A stretch of DNA of 64,000 bases from Stentor roeselii. Lineage: Eukaryota > Ciliophora > Heterotrichea > Heterotrichida > Stentoridae. Position 1 is the first letter of the stretch. Each line of letters starts with the position of its first letter. This document shows positions 9,918-19,514 of this stretch, one piece after another. A model generated the notes under the pieces. That model was not told the origin of the DNA. It was given only the letters and a program-made list of their open reading frames with translations, and searched no databases. The position numbers were made by a program, and so were the translations under genes. The stretch covers positions 62,001 through 126,000 of the forward strand of contig RSEH01000118.1 in the NCBI GenBank assembly GCA_006503475.1. The letters are read 5' to 3'.

Positions 9918-10334
9918 ATGGAAAAAAATGATTGTTCCTCGATTCATATTGCTATCAGAACACCTACTCCTGGAAGTCGGGACTCTCCCAGATGTCAGCT
10001 TCGGATTCCAGGGGTCGTCACTCCAGACATGCTTCAGCAAAGCAAACTTAAACTTCCCGTCATCAATAAAGCGAGTTCTCATCGAAACTCTCCATTACCT
10101 CTATCCCCTCGAATCGCTAAAAACAAAGACGTAGAATTTCCAGATATTTTCGAAAAGGTTCCAAAGGACCCTCAAGTAATAAACGCGAAACTGATCCGAG
10201 GAATGAAAAAACACAGTTCAGACAAAGATATCAGGTCAATAAGCAACAGTAAAAGGGGAGTCGAAAGGACAAACACATGTTTAAACTCAAAAGAAGAGCT
10301 AGAAAAGCAAGGTATTTTCATTTATAATAACTAG
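9918..10334 (+). CDS. Small basic, probably disordered protein
   Basis: 138 residues, rich in Ser, Pro, Lys and Arg, with SP and TP dipeptides (TPTPGSR, SPLPLSP) that could be kinase sites. No hydrophobic segments, domain or signal peptide. The ATG sits in an A-rich context and the channel gene follows 83 bp downstream on the same strand. Function not recognised. Confidence 0.6.
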   Translation: MEKNDCSSIHIAIRTPTPGSRDSPRCQLRIPGVVTPDMLQQSKLKLPVINKASSHRNSPLPLSPRIAKNKDVEFPDIFEKVPKDPQVINAKLIRGMKKHSSDKDIRSISNSKRGVERTNTCLNSKEELEKQGIFIYNN

Positions 10335-10417
10335 AATTATAAACCATTCCCAAATCTTACTCTTAATTCACAGAACATTCAAAATTCAGAAATTTTTCCC
10401 TTTAAATCACTATAAAA

Positions 10418-13400
10418 ATGTCTAGAAGGTCTACTGTCAGACATTCGACTGTGCTGAGCACAATAAAAACCCAAAACGAAGAAATCAACTCATTCACAAA
10501 ACAGTTAAGATGCATCGAAAACTTCATCAAATATAAAGTCACATCGATTTTCTCCCTGGACACTTCACCATCCACTAAAGTCCTCGAGTTTAAAAAAGAC
10601 CAAGTTCTTGTCCAAGGCCTGGACTCGCTGATCCTTCAAAGTACCGAGTCTCAAGTCTTGAAAACTTTGAATTTTCAGTCGAAAATGCAGACTTTTAGCT
10701 GTGGATTTAATGAAATTTTAGTAATTTTCAACAACTTTTGGAAGGTTTTCGATGAAAATTTGGGTGAAAAATCAAGAATCCCCAGCCAGGAGGTTGACTT
10801 TACCTGTGGAAAGATCACGATGAATGGCAAGATTGTTATAACAGGAGACTCTGAGGGTCAGGTCGTCTTGTGGGATGTTTTGAAGGGAAAGAGAAAATAT
10901 CAGAATAAGTTAAATCGAGTTGTTCAGGTCGCTTTTTCTGAGAATTACAAAAATTTTTTAGGAATTTCTGAAGATAACATCATAAAAGTCTGGAATAAGA
11001 AACTTGAAGAAACTTTTCAGTTTTCTGGAAAGATCAGGAAAAAGGAAATGATGGAAGTCGCTGGTAGTTTTATTTGCTTCTCTGATAGAATTCTTCAGTT
11101 GAATGAGGATGGAATCTCGGTTTATTTTGAGATTTTTAGACAGTCAGTGCAGTTTGAGGTCTGTGCTTTGGCAGTCTCGCAAGATGGAAGATATCTTGCT
11201 TTGTATGACAACAGACTTACAATTTATGATATTGACTCCAAATCTATAATACTTAAGTATAAGAGTCGACTTTCAGAAGTCAAATCTTTGAATTTCTCTA
11301 GAGATAATATCAAGATTTTCATCAGCAATGCGGAAAAAGTGGAGAGTTTGAAACTTTCAGAGAACTTTGAAATTAAAAAAGTAGCTGACTTGGAGATTTG
11401 TCCCAGCCAAATAGTCAGCAACGGAATTCATGTTTATATGACTGGATCAAATAATTTATCTTATCTATCAGAAGATGATTCGATCGAACATAAATACGGA
11501 GAAGCTAAAACTGTTAGGATTATTCAATCAAGTAGCAACTCCAATAAAACTGCACCACTTGTAAGTATTTCCAATGTCAAAGTCAATCAAGATGAAGAAG
11601 AGAAAAATGATGAAGAGTCGAAGATTGATGAAGAGCCAAAGATTGATGAAGAGCCAAAGATTGATGAAGAGTCGAAGATTGATGAAGAGCAGCTTCCTGA
11701 AACGGATGTGATTAGTTTCAGCACTACACAAAGAAGGGTTCGGAAAAAGAACAGCTCTGGAATACAAACTATTAATTATGGACTTTCGCTTAAAGCTAAA
11801 GCACCAAGTCGCAAGTTATATGGAAGAAACTTTAGTGTTCTTGTTTTGAATTCTGAAGGAGTTAAGATTATTGAAGATGATGACTTTGAAGGAGAATTGA
11901 TTTATCGAGAGGCTAATTTGAATATGCTGGTAAGCAACAATAAAGGGTTTCTAGTCTACAACTCATCTGAAGTAAAAGTATTTGATTCTTTCACCCAACA
12001 GTTAATATTTTCTCAAAACATATCTAATCTAGTTTCAGCAGCAATCAATGAGAACATAGACTACATCTTATTAAACACAGGCAACACCATAGAAGTCCAC
12101 AACACTCAAACAATGCTAAAATACTTTCTCGAAAACCTTGAAGTAAAATTCTTAGACTTCTTCCGAAACGGTTTAAAATTTTTTACAGTTTCATCCCTTT
12201 CTCAAGTAAAAATCTTCGACTTAAACGAGCCATGCGCAGAAGGCTCAATAAACCTAAACAAGCCATTCACAGGAACAGCGATAATTTCAGGTCAAGACTA
12301 TGTCTTTCTATTCCTAAGCAGCAACATCGGCATAGAAATCTGTTCCTTTCAAGACTTCTGCCATTTATCAACAATTCCAATTCCAGGTCTTTCCTGCTTC
12401 AGTCTTTCTTCCCGAGCGAAAAAGATTTACTACTGTTGTTCGACGTCTTTATTTTCAATGTTAAACCCAGTTCAAACAAGTGATTTTGAGCCTTTTTTAC
12501 TGAATTTTTCAGGTTTTTCATTTGATCAGTGGAAATGGATCAGCTCGATTATCAACAACGACAGGACCATCAGTGGCGCTCCTCTTGTTGAGGACTTTTT
12601 GGTGATGCCGACTTGCATATCCCAAGTGCTTCTTCTTGCGCATAACGGGCAAAAACTTCTGCTGAAAAATGCGATTCGGAGCGGGGCGAAGTATCTTAGA
12701 TTCAAGCATCAGTCGTTGAGTCCTCTCACTTTAGCCATTTGTAGAAAGAGTAAAGACGTTATCGCCACCTTGATGAAAGAAATCGTTTTTGCTGCGACTC
12801 TTGACCCGAATGTGTTTTTAAGAGTTGAGGATGATTTGGTTGAATTGAATTATAAAGGATCGAATAGAAATTTGTCGTATTTTTATTCGAGTATCTTTAA
12901 TGAACCTACTTTGAAGAAAAATTCAGTCGCTGTGTTGAGGAGGACTGGGTTTGTTGGGTTGCTTTCTCCTACTCAGGAGGTTTCTACTAGTGATTTTTTG
13001 GTACCGTCGAATGAAAATCCAGATTTGGTTCAGTTTAGGGTTACTGATATTAGGTTTAAAATTGAGGATTATACCCAGGATAGTGTTGAGTTTTTAGATT
13101 CGATTATTTGGTCTGCCTCGCCGGAAATTTTGAAGACTCCAGTGATCCAAAGTATCCTCCTCTACAAATGGAGACAAATCCAATACCTAGTTTACCTCCA
13201 ACTACTGATTTTCTCAATGTATCTCCTGATTCTAACATATTTCGTATCAACATCCCGCGACGAAACATGGATAGTGATAATCCTTCTAATATTCAACACT
13301 TTTTTCCTGATATGCGAGATCCCTCTAATAAACTACCAGCCCTACAACTACATCGTTGACGCTTGGAACGTATTAGACTCATCTCGTATTCTACTTGTTT

Positions 13401-14236
13401 ACATCTTCATCGGAATTTTCTTCTATTCCGAAGAAAAATCTTTCATCGAAGGTTTCACGTTAACAATAATCATTCTTCTAAGCTGGATTCGAGGTTTAGC
13501 CTTTTTCCGTATTTTCCGTCGAACGAGGTACCTAGTCCGAATAATCTTAGAGGTCTTCATCGACGTGGTTCCTTTTCTCTTAGTCCTCTGCTACTGCATC
13601 TTGTCCTTTGCCTTCGTGGGGTACTCTTTGGACATTGAAACAGTTGAATTCAGCTCAAGTCACGCTTATGTGATGCTCACTGACGAGTTCAACTTGCAGT
13701 ATTTATTGAATTTCGGAGATATCAATACAGAAAAATATAGCTTCGTTGATTGGGTCCAGTTCTTCGGAGCCACTGTTCTCAACTCGCTTATCATGATGAG
13801 CATGATCATCGCTCTCATGGGAAACACTTATGAAAGAGTTGATGACTCAGCAGTCATCGCTGAATATCGAGAAATGGCTTCTTATGTCCTTGAAATCGAA
13901 AGCATGCTCTTGTGGCTTCAAAAGAAAAGCAAAAAAAAGTACTTTCAGTTCTGTTATAGCCAAACTCGTCTTGAAATAGGAGAAGAAGAAGCTGTGATTG
14001 ATGAGAAACTTAAAAAAGTTAAAGAAAAACTTAATTTATTCTGCCAAAATTTCAAAGATTTGAAAACAGAAAAAGAAAAAAATGACTTTGATTGTCATGC
14101 GATTTTAGAATCTAGCATCGAGAACTCAAATCATCAAATCTCAGAAGTCCTGAGTTCTCTCTCCGCCATCAACGAGGAAATCAAGAAAAAAGCGAATCCT
14201 TCAGCTTTAGTGACTAAATCTCTAATTAACTTCTAA
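10418..14236 (+). CDS. WD40-TRP-type cation channel fusion
   Basis: 1272 residues in one exon. Residues about 40-690 are WD40-like beta repeats (for example GKIVITGDSEGQVVLWDV and DNIIKVWNKK). Residues about 396-425 are an acidic insert of repeated KIDEEP/S. Residues about 905-1150 form a six-helix ion-transport domain: paired hydrophobic helices, an S4-like region with Arg clusters (WIRGLAFFRIFRRTRYLVRI), S5, a pore loop ending near LLNFGD, and an S6 leading into IIALMGNTYERV, as in TRP channels. A coiled-coil tail follows. It is probably a membrane cation channel whose cytosolic propeller takes the place of the usual ankyrin repeats. Ligand and ion preference cannot be read. It ends sharing four bases with the p24 gene. 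Confidence 0.8.
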   Translation: MSRRSTVRHSTVLSTIKTQNEEINSFTKQLRCIENFIKYKVTSIFSLDTSPSTKVLEFKKDQVLVQGLDSLILQSTESQVLKTLNFQSKMQTFSCGFNEILVIFNNFWKVFDENLGEKSRIPSQEVDFTCGKITMNGKIVITGDSEGQVVLWDVLKGKRKYQNKLNRVVQVAFSENYKNFLGISEDNIIKVWNKKLEETFQFSGKIRKKEMMEVAGSFICFSDRILQLNEDGISVYFEIFRQSVQFEVCALAVSQDGRYLALYDNRLTIYDIDSKSIILKYKSRLSEVKSLNFSRDNIKIFISNAEKVESLKLSENFEIKKVADLEICPSQIVSNGIHVYMTGSNNLSYLSEDDSIEHKYGEAKTVRIIQSSSNSNKTAPLVSISNVKVNQDEEEKNDEESKIDEEPKIDEEPKIDEESKIDEEQLPETDVISFSTTQRRVRKKNSSGIQTINYGLSLKAKAPSRKLYGRNFSVLVLNSEGVKIIEDDDFEGELIYREANLNMLVSNNKGFLVYNSSEVKVFDSFTQQLIFSQNISNLVSAAINENIDYILLNTGNTIEVHNTQTMLKYFLENLEVKFLDFFRNGLKFFTVSSLSQVKIFDLNEPCAEGSINLNKPFTGTAIISGQDYVFLFLSSNIGIEICSFQDFCHLSTIPIPGLSCFSLSSRAKKIYYCCSTSLFSMLNPVQTSDFEPFLLNFSGFSFDQWKWISSIINNDRTISGAPLVEDFLVMPTCISQVLLLAHNGQKLLLKNAIRSGAKYLRFKHQSLSPLTLAICRKSKDVIATLMKEIVFAATLDPNVFLRVEDDLVELNYKGSNRNLSYFYSSIFNEPTLKKNSVAVLRRTGFVGLLSPTQEVSTSDFLVPSNENPDLVQFRVTDIRFKIEDYTQDSVEFLDSIIWSASPEILKTPVIQSILLYKWRQIQYLVYLQLLIFSMYLLILTYFVSTSRDETWIVIILLIFNTFFLICEIPLINYQPYNYIVDAWNVLDSSRILLVYIFIGIFFYSEEKSFIEGFTLTIIILLSWIRGLAFFRIFRRTRYLVRIILEVFIDVVPFLLVLCYCILSFAFVGYSLDIETVEFSSSHAYVMLTDEFNLQYLLNFGDINTEKYSFVDWVQFFGATVLNSLIMMSMIIALMGNTYERVDDSAVIAEYREMASYVLEIESMLLWLQKKSKKKYFQFCYSQTRLEIGEEEAVIDEKLKKVKEKLNLFCQNFKDLKTEKEKNDFDCHAILESSIENSNHQISEVLSSLSAINEEIKKKANPSALVTKSLINF
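11603..11692 (+). repeat. Five 18-bp tandem repeats coding KIDEEP/S
   Basis: Four near-perfect copies of aagattgatgaagagcca (11621-11692, last codons varying cca/tcg/cag) preceded by one diverged copy (11603-11620, KNDEES). The unit is six codons, so changes in copy number keep the frame. They form a charged linker between propeller parts of the channel gene. Confidence 0.9.
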
Positions 14237-14847
14237 ATTTTTCTTGAAATGAAGAATCTTCTCAAACTCCAAATCTGCCAAAATCCAGAAACAAGGATAA
14301 TGATCGTTTGAAAAATCGTGAAAAACATGATCCGGGTGTTAATGTCTTCACTTTCATCTTTAAACATGGCTTCTTTTTCTCTTGAGTACTCCTGTTGTTT
14401 GATGACTTCTCCAAGTCTTTCATTCAAGTTATTCACGATTTCTTCTAAATGTCCAAGTTGCTCTTTACTTGCAAGGTGTTCGTGATTTATCTCTTCCCTT
14501 GAATTATCCATTTTTAACTCGAATCGCAACTTTCGCGGAGTTCCGAACCAGGAAGTAGAAGTCGCTGCCACACAGACTCGGTGCTTGCCAAATGTCTGAG
14601 AAGTGAATGAAAACTTGCCTGGACCTCTGGCGAGACGGGTCAGGAGTTGTGTGTATTTTTCGTCTAGCACTCGAATGTTCACTCCTTGGTCAGGGTGGTC
14701 TGCTGGGGGAACGTCGAGTAAGTTGTAGTTGCCGACTACTACGGTTGATGCTGGCAGGTCCAGAATGAAACATTTTTCACTCCCTTCGGTCAGGTAGAAG
14801 TGAATTGCTGAGACTGATGAAAGAAGGAAAAGATTAAAGAGGACCAT
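14233..14847 (-). CDS. p24 / emp24 family COPI-COPII cargo receptor (TMED-like)
   Basis: 204 residues with the complete p24 plan: signal peptide (about 1-14), GOLD domain (about 15-105) with two Cys (KCFILDL and HRVCVA), coiled coil (about 115-165), one membrane span (about 172-194) and a short cytosolic tail RRFFISRKI. The FF pair is the usual COPII signal; the tail is basic near its end but not a canonical KKxx. These proteins cycle between ER and Golgi as cargo adaptors. The gene is convergent with the channel gene, and the stop codons share CTAA. Confidence 0.88.
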   Translation of the reverse strand: MVLFNLFLLSSVSAIHFYLTEGSEKCFILDLPASTVVVGNYNLLDVPPADHPDQGVNIRVLDEKYTQLLTRLARGPGKFSFTSQTFGKHRVCVAATSTSWFGTPRKLRFELKMDNSREEINHEHLASKEQLGHLEEIVNNLNERLGEVIKQQEYSREKEAMFKDESEDINTRIMFFTIFQTIIILVSGFWQIWSLRRFFISRKI

Positions 14848-15088
14848 TTAGAATTATTTGAGGATTTTTTAGAGATGAAGGTTTTGGAGGGCCTTTTGAA
14901 TGGGATTATTGGTGGGCTTGGATTTAGGATTGAAGAAGGGTTTGGGGTTAATGGTATTGGTTAGAAATTTTTTATTTTTATGAGGGTTTCTTTGGATTCG
15001 ATGAAAAGTTTAAAGTGCTGGAATGACTCACAAGTAATACCAAGAATATTAATTTAGTCATTATTCTATTTACATCTTTTAATACTAA

Positions 15089-15559
15089 ATGGAAACTTTA
15101 AGGATTCTTCGTCATTCAAAACATTCAAACTCAGTTTTGAATCATTTCAGAAGAAAATCAGACCTCATTTCAAGTAAAGAAAATTTCGTTAATGTGGTTC
15201 AAGGTTTCAACTCTGGAGTTAACAAACCTTCATTAACAAGAAGTTCATCAAATAAGTCAAAAGTAATCAAAGTAAATGAAAATTTGAAAATCGGCTTGAA
15301 TAAACTCAGTTTAAATATCAATAAAGAAGTCACTGCTCGGAATAGAAATTGTCAAGACTACAGCAATGGAATAAGGAAAACTTCAGCGAGAATTAGAATC
15401 TCTTGCAGTATTGAAAATCTTAAAAATCAAGGGATTATTGGAAATAAAATTTCGATGAGAAATGCTCCGGAGTTAAGAGGATATAATGTTAATCGATTTT
15501 ATAGAAAGATGAATGCTTCTAAAGAGAAACTGGAAAATTTTTATAAGAAGAATACTTGA
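15089..15559 (+). CDS. Small basic protein of unknown function
   Basis: 156 residues, strongly basic and rich in Ser and Asn, with a TGA stop. No membrane span, signal peptide or known domain. Short basic motifs (TRSSSNKSK, RKMNASKEKL) suggest a disordered protein that binds microtubules or nucleic acid, but that is a guess. Confidence 0.6.
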   Translation: METLRILRHSKHSNSVLNHFRRKSDLISSKENFVNVVQGFNSGVNKPSLTRSSSNKSKVIKVNENLKIGLNKLSLNINKEVTARNRNCQDYSNGIRKTSARIRISCSIENLKNQGIIGNKISMRNAPELRGYNVNRFYRKMNASKEKLENFYKKNT

Positions 15560-15830
15560 AAAAATCGAGGTTTTTAAGGATGATTTGATAAAATTTTAAT
15601 TAGGATTTTAAATTAACAAGATTTATAGTGTTTTTTATTTGATATTATTATAGATCATTTGATGCTAATATTTCTAATGCTTGATAATATGATATTTGAT
15701 TATTTATTGTAATAACTCTGAGAATTCGAGTTCTTTACTCACCTATTATTTAGTACAAATTTGATAAAAAATTTCCTCTCATTGATATTCTAAACATTTA
15801 AACCCTTTAAAGTTTTCCTAATCCTTTAAA

Positions 15831-16328
15831 TTAGAAAGTTGATCTCATATTCATTTTCCTATTTTTTCCGTCAGGTGAAGGAGAAGTAAGTCTTTTAACA
15901 ACCCCGTCAGCAATGTTTTTATTTTTCATAAGAACTTGTCTTCCTTTGAAGTCAACCCATCTTTGTTGAGTCCTGGTAAAGTTGTCTTTAGTATCTCTGA
16001 TGATCGGCTGCCTTAAACTTTGTTTAAACGACTTAATATCTCCACAAGGGGCGAATCTTGAGTAAAGACCTCCACTATTGTGAGTGATGTAATAATCCCT
16101 TCCAGAGCCATCAGAATAATACGTCAGGCCCCATGATTCTGACCGTGGAGCAGGTGCAAAGAATGTGAGCTTGCCTTTATTAGTTTCTTTAAAAGGCTGG
16201 TTCCTATTCTTTAACTTCATGAGTCCACCGTTATTTGAATTGATGTAGGTATCCCTACCTCCTCCATCACAACTGTAGTGAGTGTATTTAGGGTCGAATG
16301 TTCTTCGTAGAGACTGAGTTATGTCCAT
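15831..16328 (-). CDS. Protein with two DGxGRDxYI..N.GGL motifs
   Basis: 165 residues containing two copies of a motif: residues 18-36 (Y-S-C-D-G-G-G-R-D-T-Y-I-N-S-N-N-G-G-L) and 71-88 (Y-S-D-G-S-G-R-D-Y-Y-I-T-H-N-S-G-G-L). The rest is basic and Pro/Ser/Asn-rich. I have a loose memory of similar motifs in hypothetical flagellar or cytoskeletal proteins of protists, and short basic repeat proteins often decorate microtubules, but the role is not established. Divergent from the next gene across 279 bp. Confidence 0.7.
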   Translation of the reverse strand: MDITQSLRRTFDPKYTHYSCDGGGRDTYINSNNGGLMKLKNRNQPFKETNKGKLTFFAPAPRSESWGLTYYSDGSGRDYYITHNSGGLYSRFAPCGDIKSFKQSLRQPIIRDTKDNFTRTQQRWVDFKGRQVLMKNKNIADGVVKRLTSPSPDGKNRKMNMRSTF

Positions 16329-16607
16329 TTCTATTATTAACTGAATAAAGTAAAAAGAATTTCCACGTAATCAACGAGATAAAACATAAAAATAAGTACC
16401 AGAAGCCCATAGAGTCCTTTAAATACTCTTAATTTTTATTAGAACTAACTTAACTATTTCTCTTAAAAATCTCTTTAAACTTATAACGGTTTTTTCCTAT
16501 TAAGAAAACTTCACCTTCCAAACCCTTTAAACAACCTCTTCAACAATCAAATCTTCTTCCAAATAATCCTCAACAAAATCTTTCATAAAACAATCAATAA
16601 ACTAAAA

Positions 16608-17675
16608 ATGAAACCAAAGGAAATAAACTACCTTGAAAAAATATACGAATACAACAACCAGCTAAAAGGAAACGTTAAAAACATGAACGATCACATCGAC
16701 ACTGTCCTCGTAAAACACGAGCAAGATTTTCTAAATGCTTTCAAATGTCAAATGTTTTCACTGAACTCTCAAATCCGAGAACTCAAGAAAAAAAACGAAG
16801 AAAACGAAGTACGACTCAAACGCGATGAACAAATCAACAAACTTCAAAAAACTTTAGAGTTTTTTCAGGAAGAAGCTGTAAAACTTGGTGAATCAAGCCA
16901 GTACTTCAAAAAAGAAGCTGACAAATGGAAAGCCAAAGCTGAAAGTCTTGAAGACGATAGAAAATTCTTGGAAAATCAGCTGAAGGCTACTAAAAGGAAA
17001 ATAAAACTTCTACAAATCGAACCTGAGCCTTCAAAAGACTCAGAAGATTCAATGAAAAGTTCAATTTTCAAGACAAACGACTTAGTCACCTTCAAATTTC
17101 TTCCAAACAGCAGGTCAGGCGAGTTGTTACTTGACTTGATGTACAAGCATCACTTTCACTTAGAAGACTTTTTATCTGAAGCAGAAAAAACCTTTAACGA
17201 AATTGAAAACAAGTTCAACGAGTCAGTCAAACATTTAAAGAATTGTCTGGAAGTTGAGAAGAAGAAGAATAAAATCATCGCCGCTCAACAAAATTCAGTT
17301 CTTTCAGTAAAAAGCGAAATGGAGAATTTGTTTTTGGAATGTGTTGATGAAGTTAAGAAAGACGTCTGGAAAAGAAGAGTTGAAAACTTTGCGAATCAAA
17401 AATTTAGAAGAAATAACCAGACTGCTAAGGAAAACAATTATTTTCCTGCTGCTGATAAAAGGAAAATACTGGAATTGTTGGTTTCTAAGGAAAAGGTGCT
17501 TATGATGTTGTATGAAAAACTCTTTCCACATCGAGCTGCTCATTATTCGCAAACTATGAAGGTTGAGGATAAGGCTGAAATTGAAGATATTGAAGAACTT
17601 ATCAAGAAAGTACCTTCTAAGTCGGAAACTGAAAGGATGAATCATTTTAGAGGGAAGTCTGCACCTAATTATTAG
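16608..17675 (+). CDS. Coiled-coil protein, probably cytoskeletal or ciliary
   Basis: 355 residues. Coiled-coil segments at about 45-135 (SQIRELKKKNEENEVRLKRD, then LEDDRKFLENQLKATKRKIK) and about 180-235 flank an acidic linker. A helical C-terminal domain with KRKILELLVSKEKVLMMLYEKLFP follows. The pattern feels like conserved ciliary coiled-coil proteins, but I cannot name the family. The upstream leader is strongly C/A-rich, as at many starts here. Confidence 0.7.
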   Translation: MKPKEINYLEKIYEYNNQLKGNVKNMNDHIDTVLVKHEQDFLNAFKCQMFSLNSQIRELKKKNEENEVRLKRDEQINKLQKTLEFFQEEAVKLGESSQYFKKEADKWKAKAESLEDDRKFLENQLKATKRKIKLLQIEPEPSKDSEDSMKSSIFKTNDLVTFKFLPNSRSGELLLDLMYKHHFHLEDFLSEAEKTFNEIENKFNESVKHLKNCLEVEKKKNKIIAAQQNSVLSVKSEMENLFLECVDEVKKDVWKRRVENFANQKFRRNNQTAKENNYFPAADKRKILELLVSKEKVLMMLYEKLFPHRAAHYSQTMKVEDKAEIEDIEELIKKVPSKSETERMNHFRGKSAPNY

Positions 17676-18560
17676 TCTTTTAAGTAAAGTTTGATGAGAT
17701 AAATTAAGGATGTGAGTTTAGAAATTTTAGTTTGTGGGATAAAGTATTTGAACTGATAATATTTTATGGAAGATCATTAAGAATAGATTGTATAAGCAAC
17801 TTATTCACCACTTTCAAGCATTTATTTAACTACTCAAATCCTAGAATATTATTTACTATTCATTCTATCCATTACATAGCCGCAAAAGCTAATGAAGAGG
17901 CATGATTGAAATTTAGAAATAGTTTCTAAGTTAGGATATACAAACATCAATATCAAAAACTTTGATTTTTCTACCTAGTAAATCTTAAATTCAAACAACT
18001 ATCTTTATTTCTGAAGACTCGATCATTCTTCTAAGATTTTTATCTAAAGCAGAAATTTTGATAATCATTTATCAGATACCGATGAATTTTACATTTTTAC
18101 AATTCATAATAAAATAAATGCTAACTGGATTCGACTTAGACTGTGTGGAACTAAATGGCTAAGATCAACCATAAGAATAATTTCATCTTGAGATTATAAA
18201 ATAATTAATTATCTGCTCTAACTAATATCTTTGCTACTCAGATGAACTGATTATATACTAGGTCTTGATCTATATTTAAGTAAATCAATGAAAAATAATC
18301 TTTGCTATGTTGTGATTATTTAGTACTGAAATGATCATGAGAATAATATGATACCATAGCCTCAAATATTCACTAAAACTATTATCTTTAAGATATTAAT
18401 TTCTAAAATCTATTAAGTAATCATAAATATAATTTTGAAAGATTTCATAATTATCAAGTAGCAGTATCTTATAGCTTTTTTAAAAGTTAAATAAAAAATT
18501 ATACTATGAAGGTTTAATCTACATAGACAATCAAAGAATAAACTGCAGGATTATATAAAT
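17676..18560. other. 0.9-kb AT-rich intergenic region, nothing recognised
   Basis: Between two genes on the plus strand. All frames are closed by stops, with no tRNA-like boxes and no repeats. It holds the terminator of one gene and the promoter of the next, neither of which I can pin down. Confidence 0.45.
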
Positions 18561-19313
18561 ATGCTGGCTTTATTGATGATTTTGAAAGCTGCTATCTCTT
18601 GTAATGAATTTTGCTCTGTGGCTTGCCAGATTTTTAATGCTGAAGAAACATGCTACCAGAGTTGTGATTGTCCAGTCCAGCCAAAAATCAAGATCCTTCC
18701 ATCATTCCTTCAAATAGCATTCGAAAGATTCAAGTCAGATTTTTACAAATCGAGCGAATGCAACGAAACCAGTTTTCTTAAATGCAAACTCTTATCATCC
18801 TACTCTGACTTCCTAGCATGCTACTCAGAAAGTGGCTGTAAAAATTTAGTAGAGTTCAAATACCTGACTGAAAACCTTCCAAAAGACCTGTGGCTAGCGA
18901 GTTCTCCTCAACATCTTGTTTCATACATTCAAGACATGACAGAAATGAACTTTTACCGAACTTTCGACATTTGCCAGAGAGGGTGCCTTGATGAGTTCTT
19001 CGCAGCATCCAACTCAGGGATTGAGTATTTTCCTTTTGAAGATTGCATCGGCCTTTGTGGCGAAAAACTTGACAAGGACATTGATGAGAATTGTTTAAAT
19101 GCTTGTGTCGCGATTTGTCCATCGCAAGACTCTTTCTGCTTCAAAAATTGTTTAAAGAAAAAATGTGACATTCAGGAAGGGAAAAGGAAAAATAGAAAGT
19201 GTATTGGGTGTAATGAAAATTTACAGAAGGTCATGGAACCTCCAAAAGAAATTAGATGTCCTGTTGATGATCCAGAGTTTAGGGATAAGTTCAAAATTAA
19301 TCAATTTCTTTAG
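18561..19313 (+). CDS. Cys-rich secreted or lumenal protein
   Basis: 250 residues with a signal peptide (about 1-13, LALLMILKAAIS) and many Cys in C-x3-C and related spacings (CNEFCSVAC, CYQSCDC, CQRGC, CIGLCGE, CLNACVAIC, CFKNCLKKKC). No membrane span after the signal, so probably secreted, in the endomembrane lumen or in cortical granules. The family is not recognised. The Cys pattern suggests several disulfide-linked helical hairpins. Confidence 0.7.
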   Translation: MLALLMILKAAISCNEFCSVACQIFNAEETCYQSCDCPVQPKIKILPSFLQIAFERFKSDFYKSSECNETSFLKCKLLSSYSDFLACYSESGCKNLVEFKYLTENLPKDLWLASSPQHLVSYIQDMTEMNFYRTFDICQRGCLDEFFAASNSGIEYFPFEDCIGLCGEKLDKDIDENCLNACVAICPSQDSFCFKNCLKKKCDIQEGKRKNRKCIGCNENLQKVMEPPKEIRCPVDDPEFRDKFKINQFL

Positions 19314-19514
19314 GATAAATGGATCAATAGGAGTTAGTGACTTTTCAAGATTTTTTCAGATATAAAATTATTGGCAGACCAGGTTAAATTGATCATATAA
19401 ATAAAGCATAATCACAAGAAACTGTAATCACTTCTAACGAAGAAGTATCCAAAATACTTAAAGTTTTAACTTAAGTAATTAAAACTTCTTCCCAAAATTC
19501 AATTTATTATTAAA

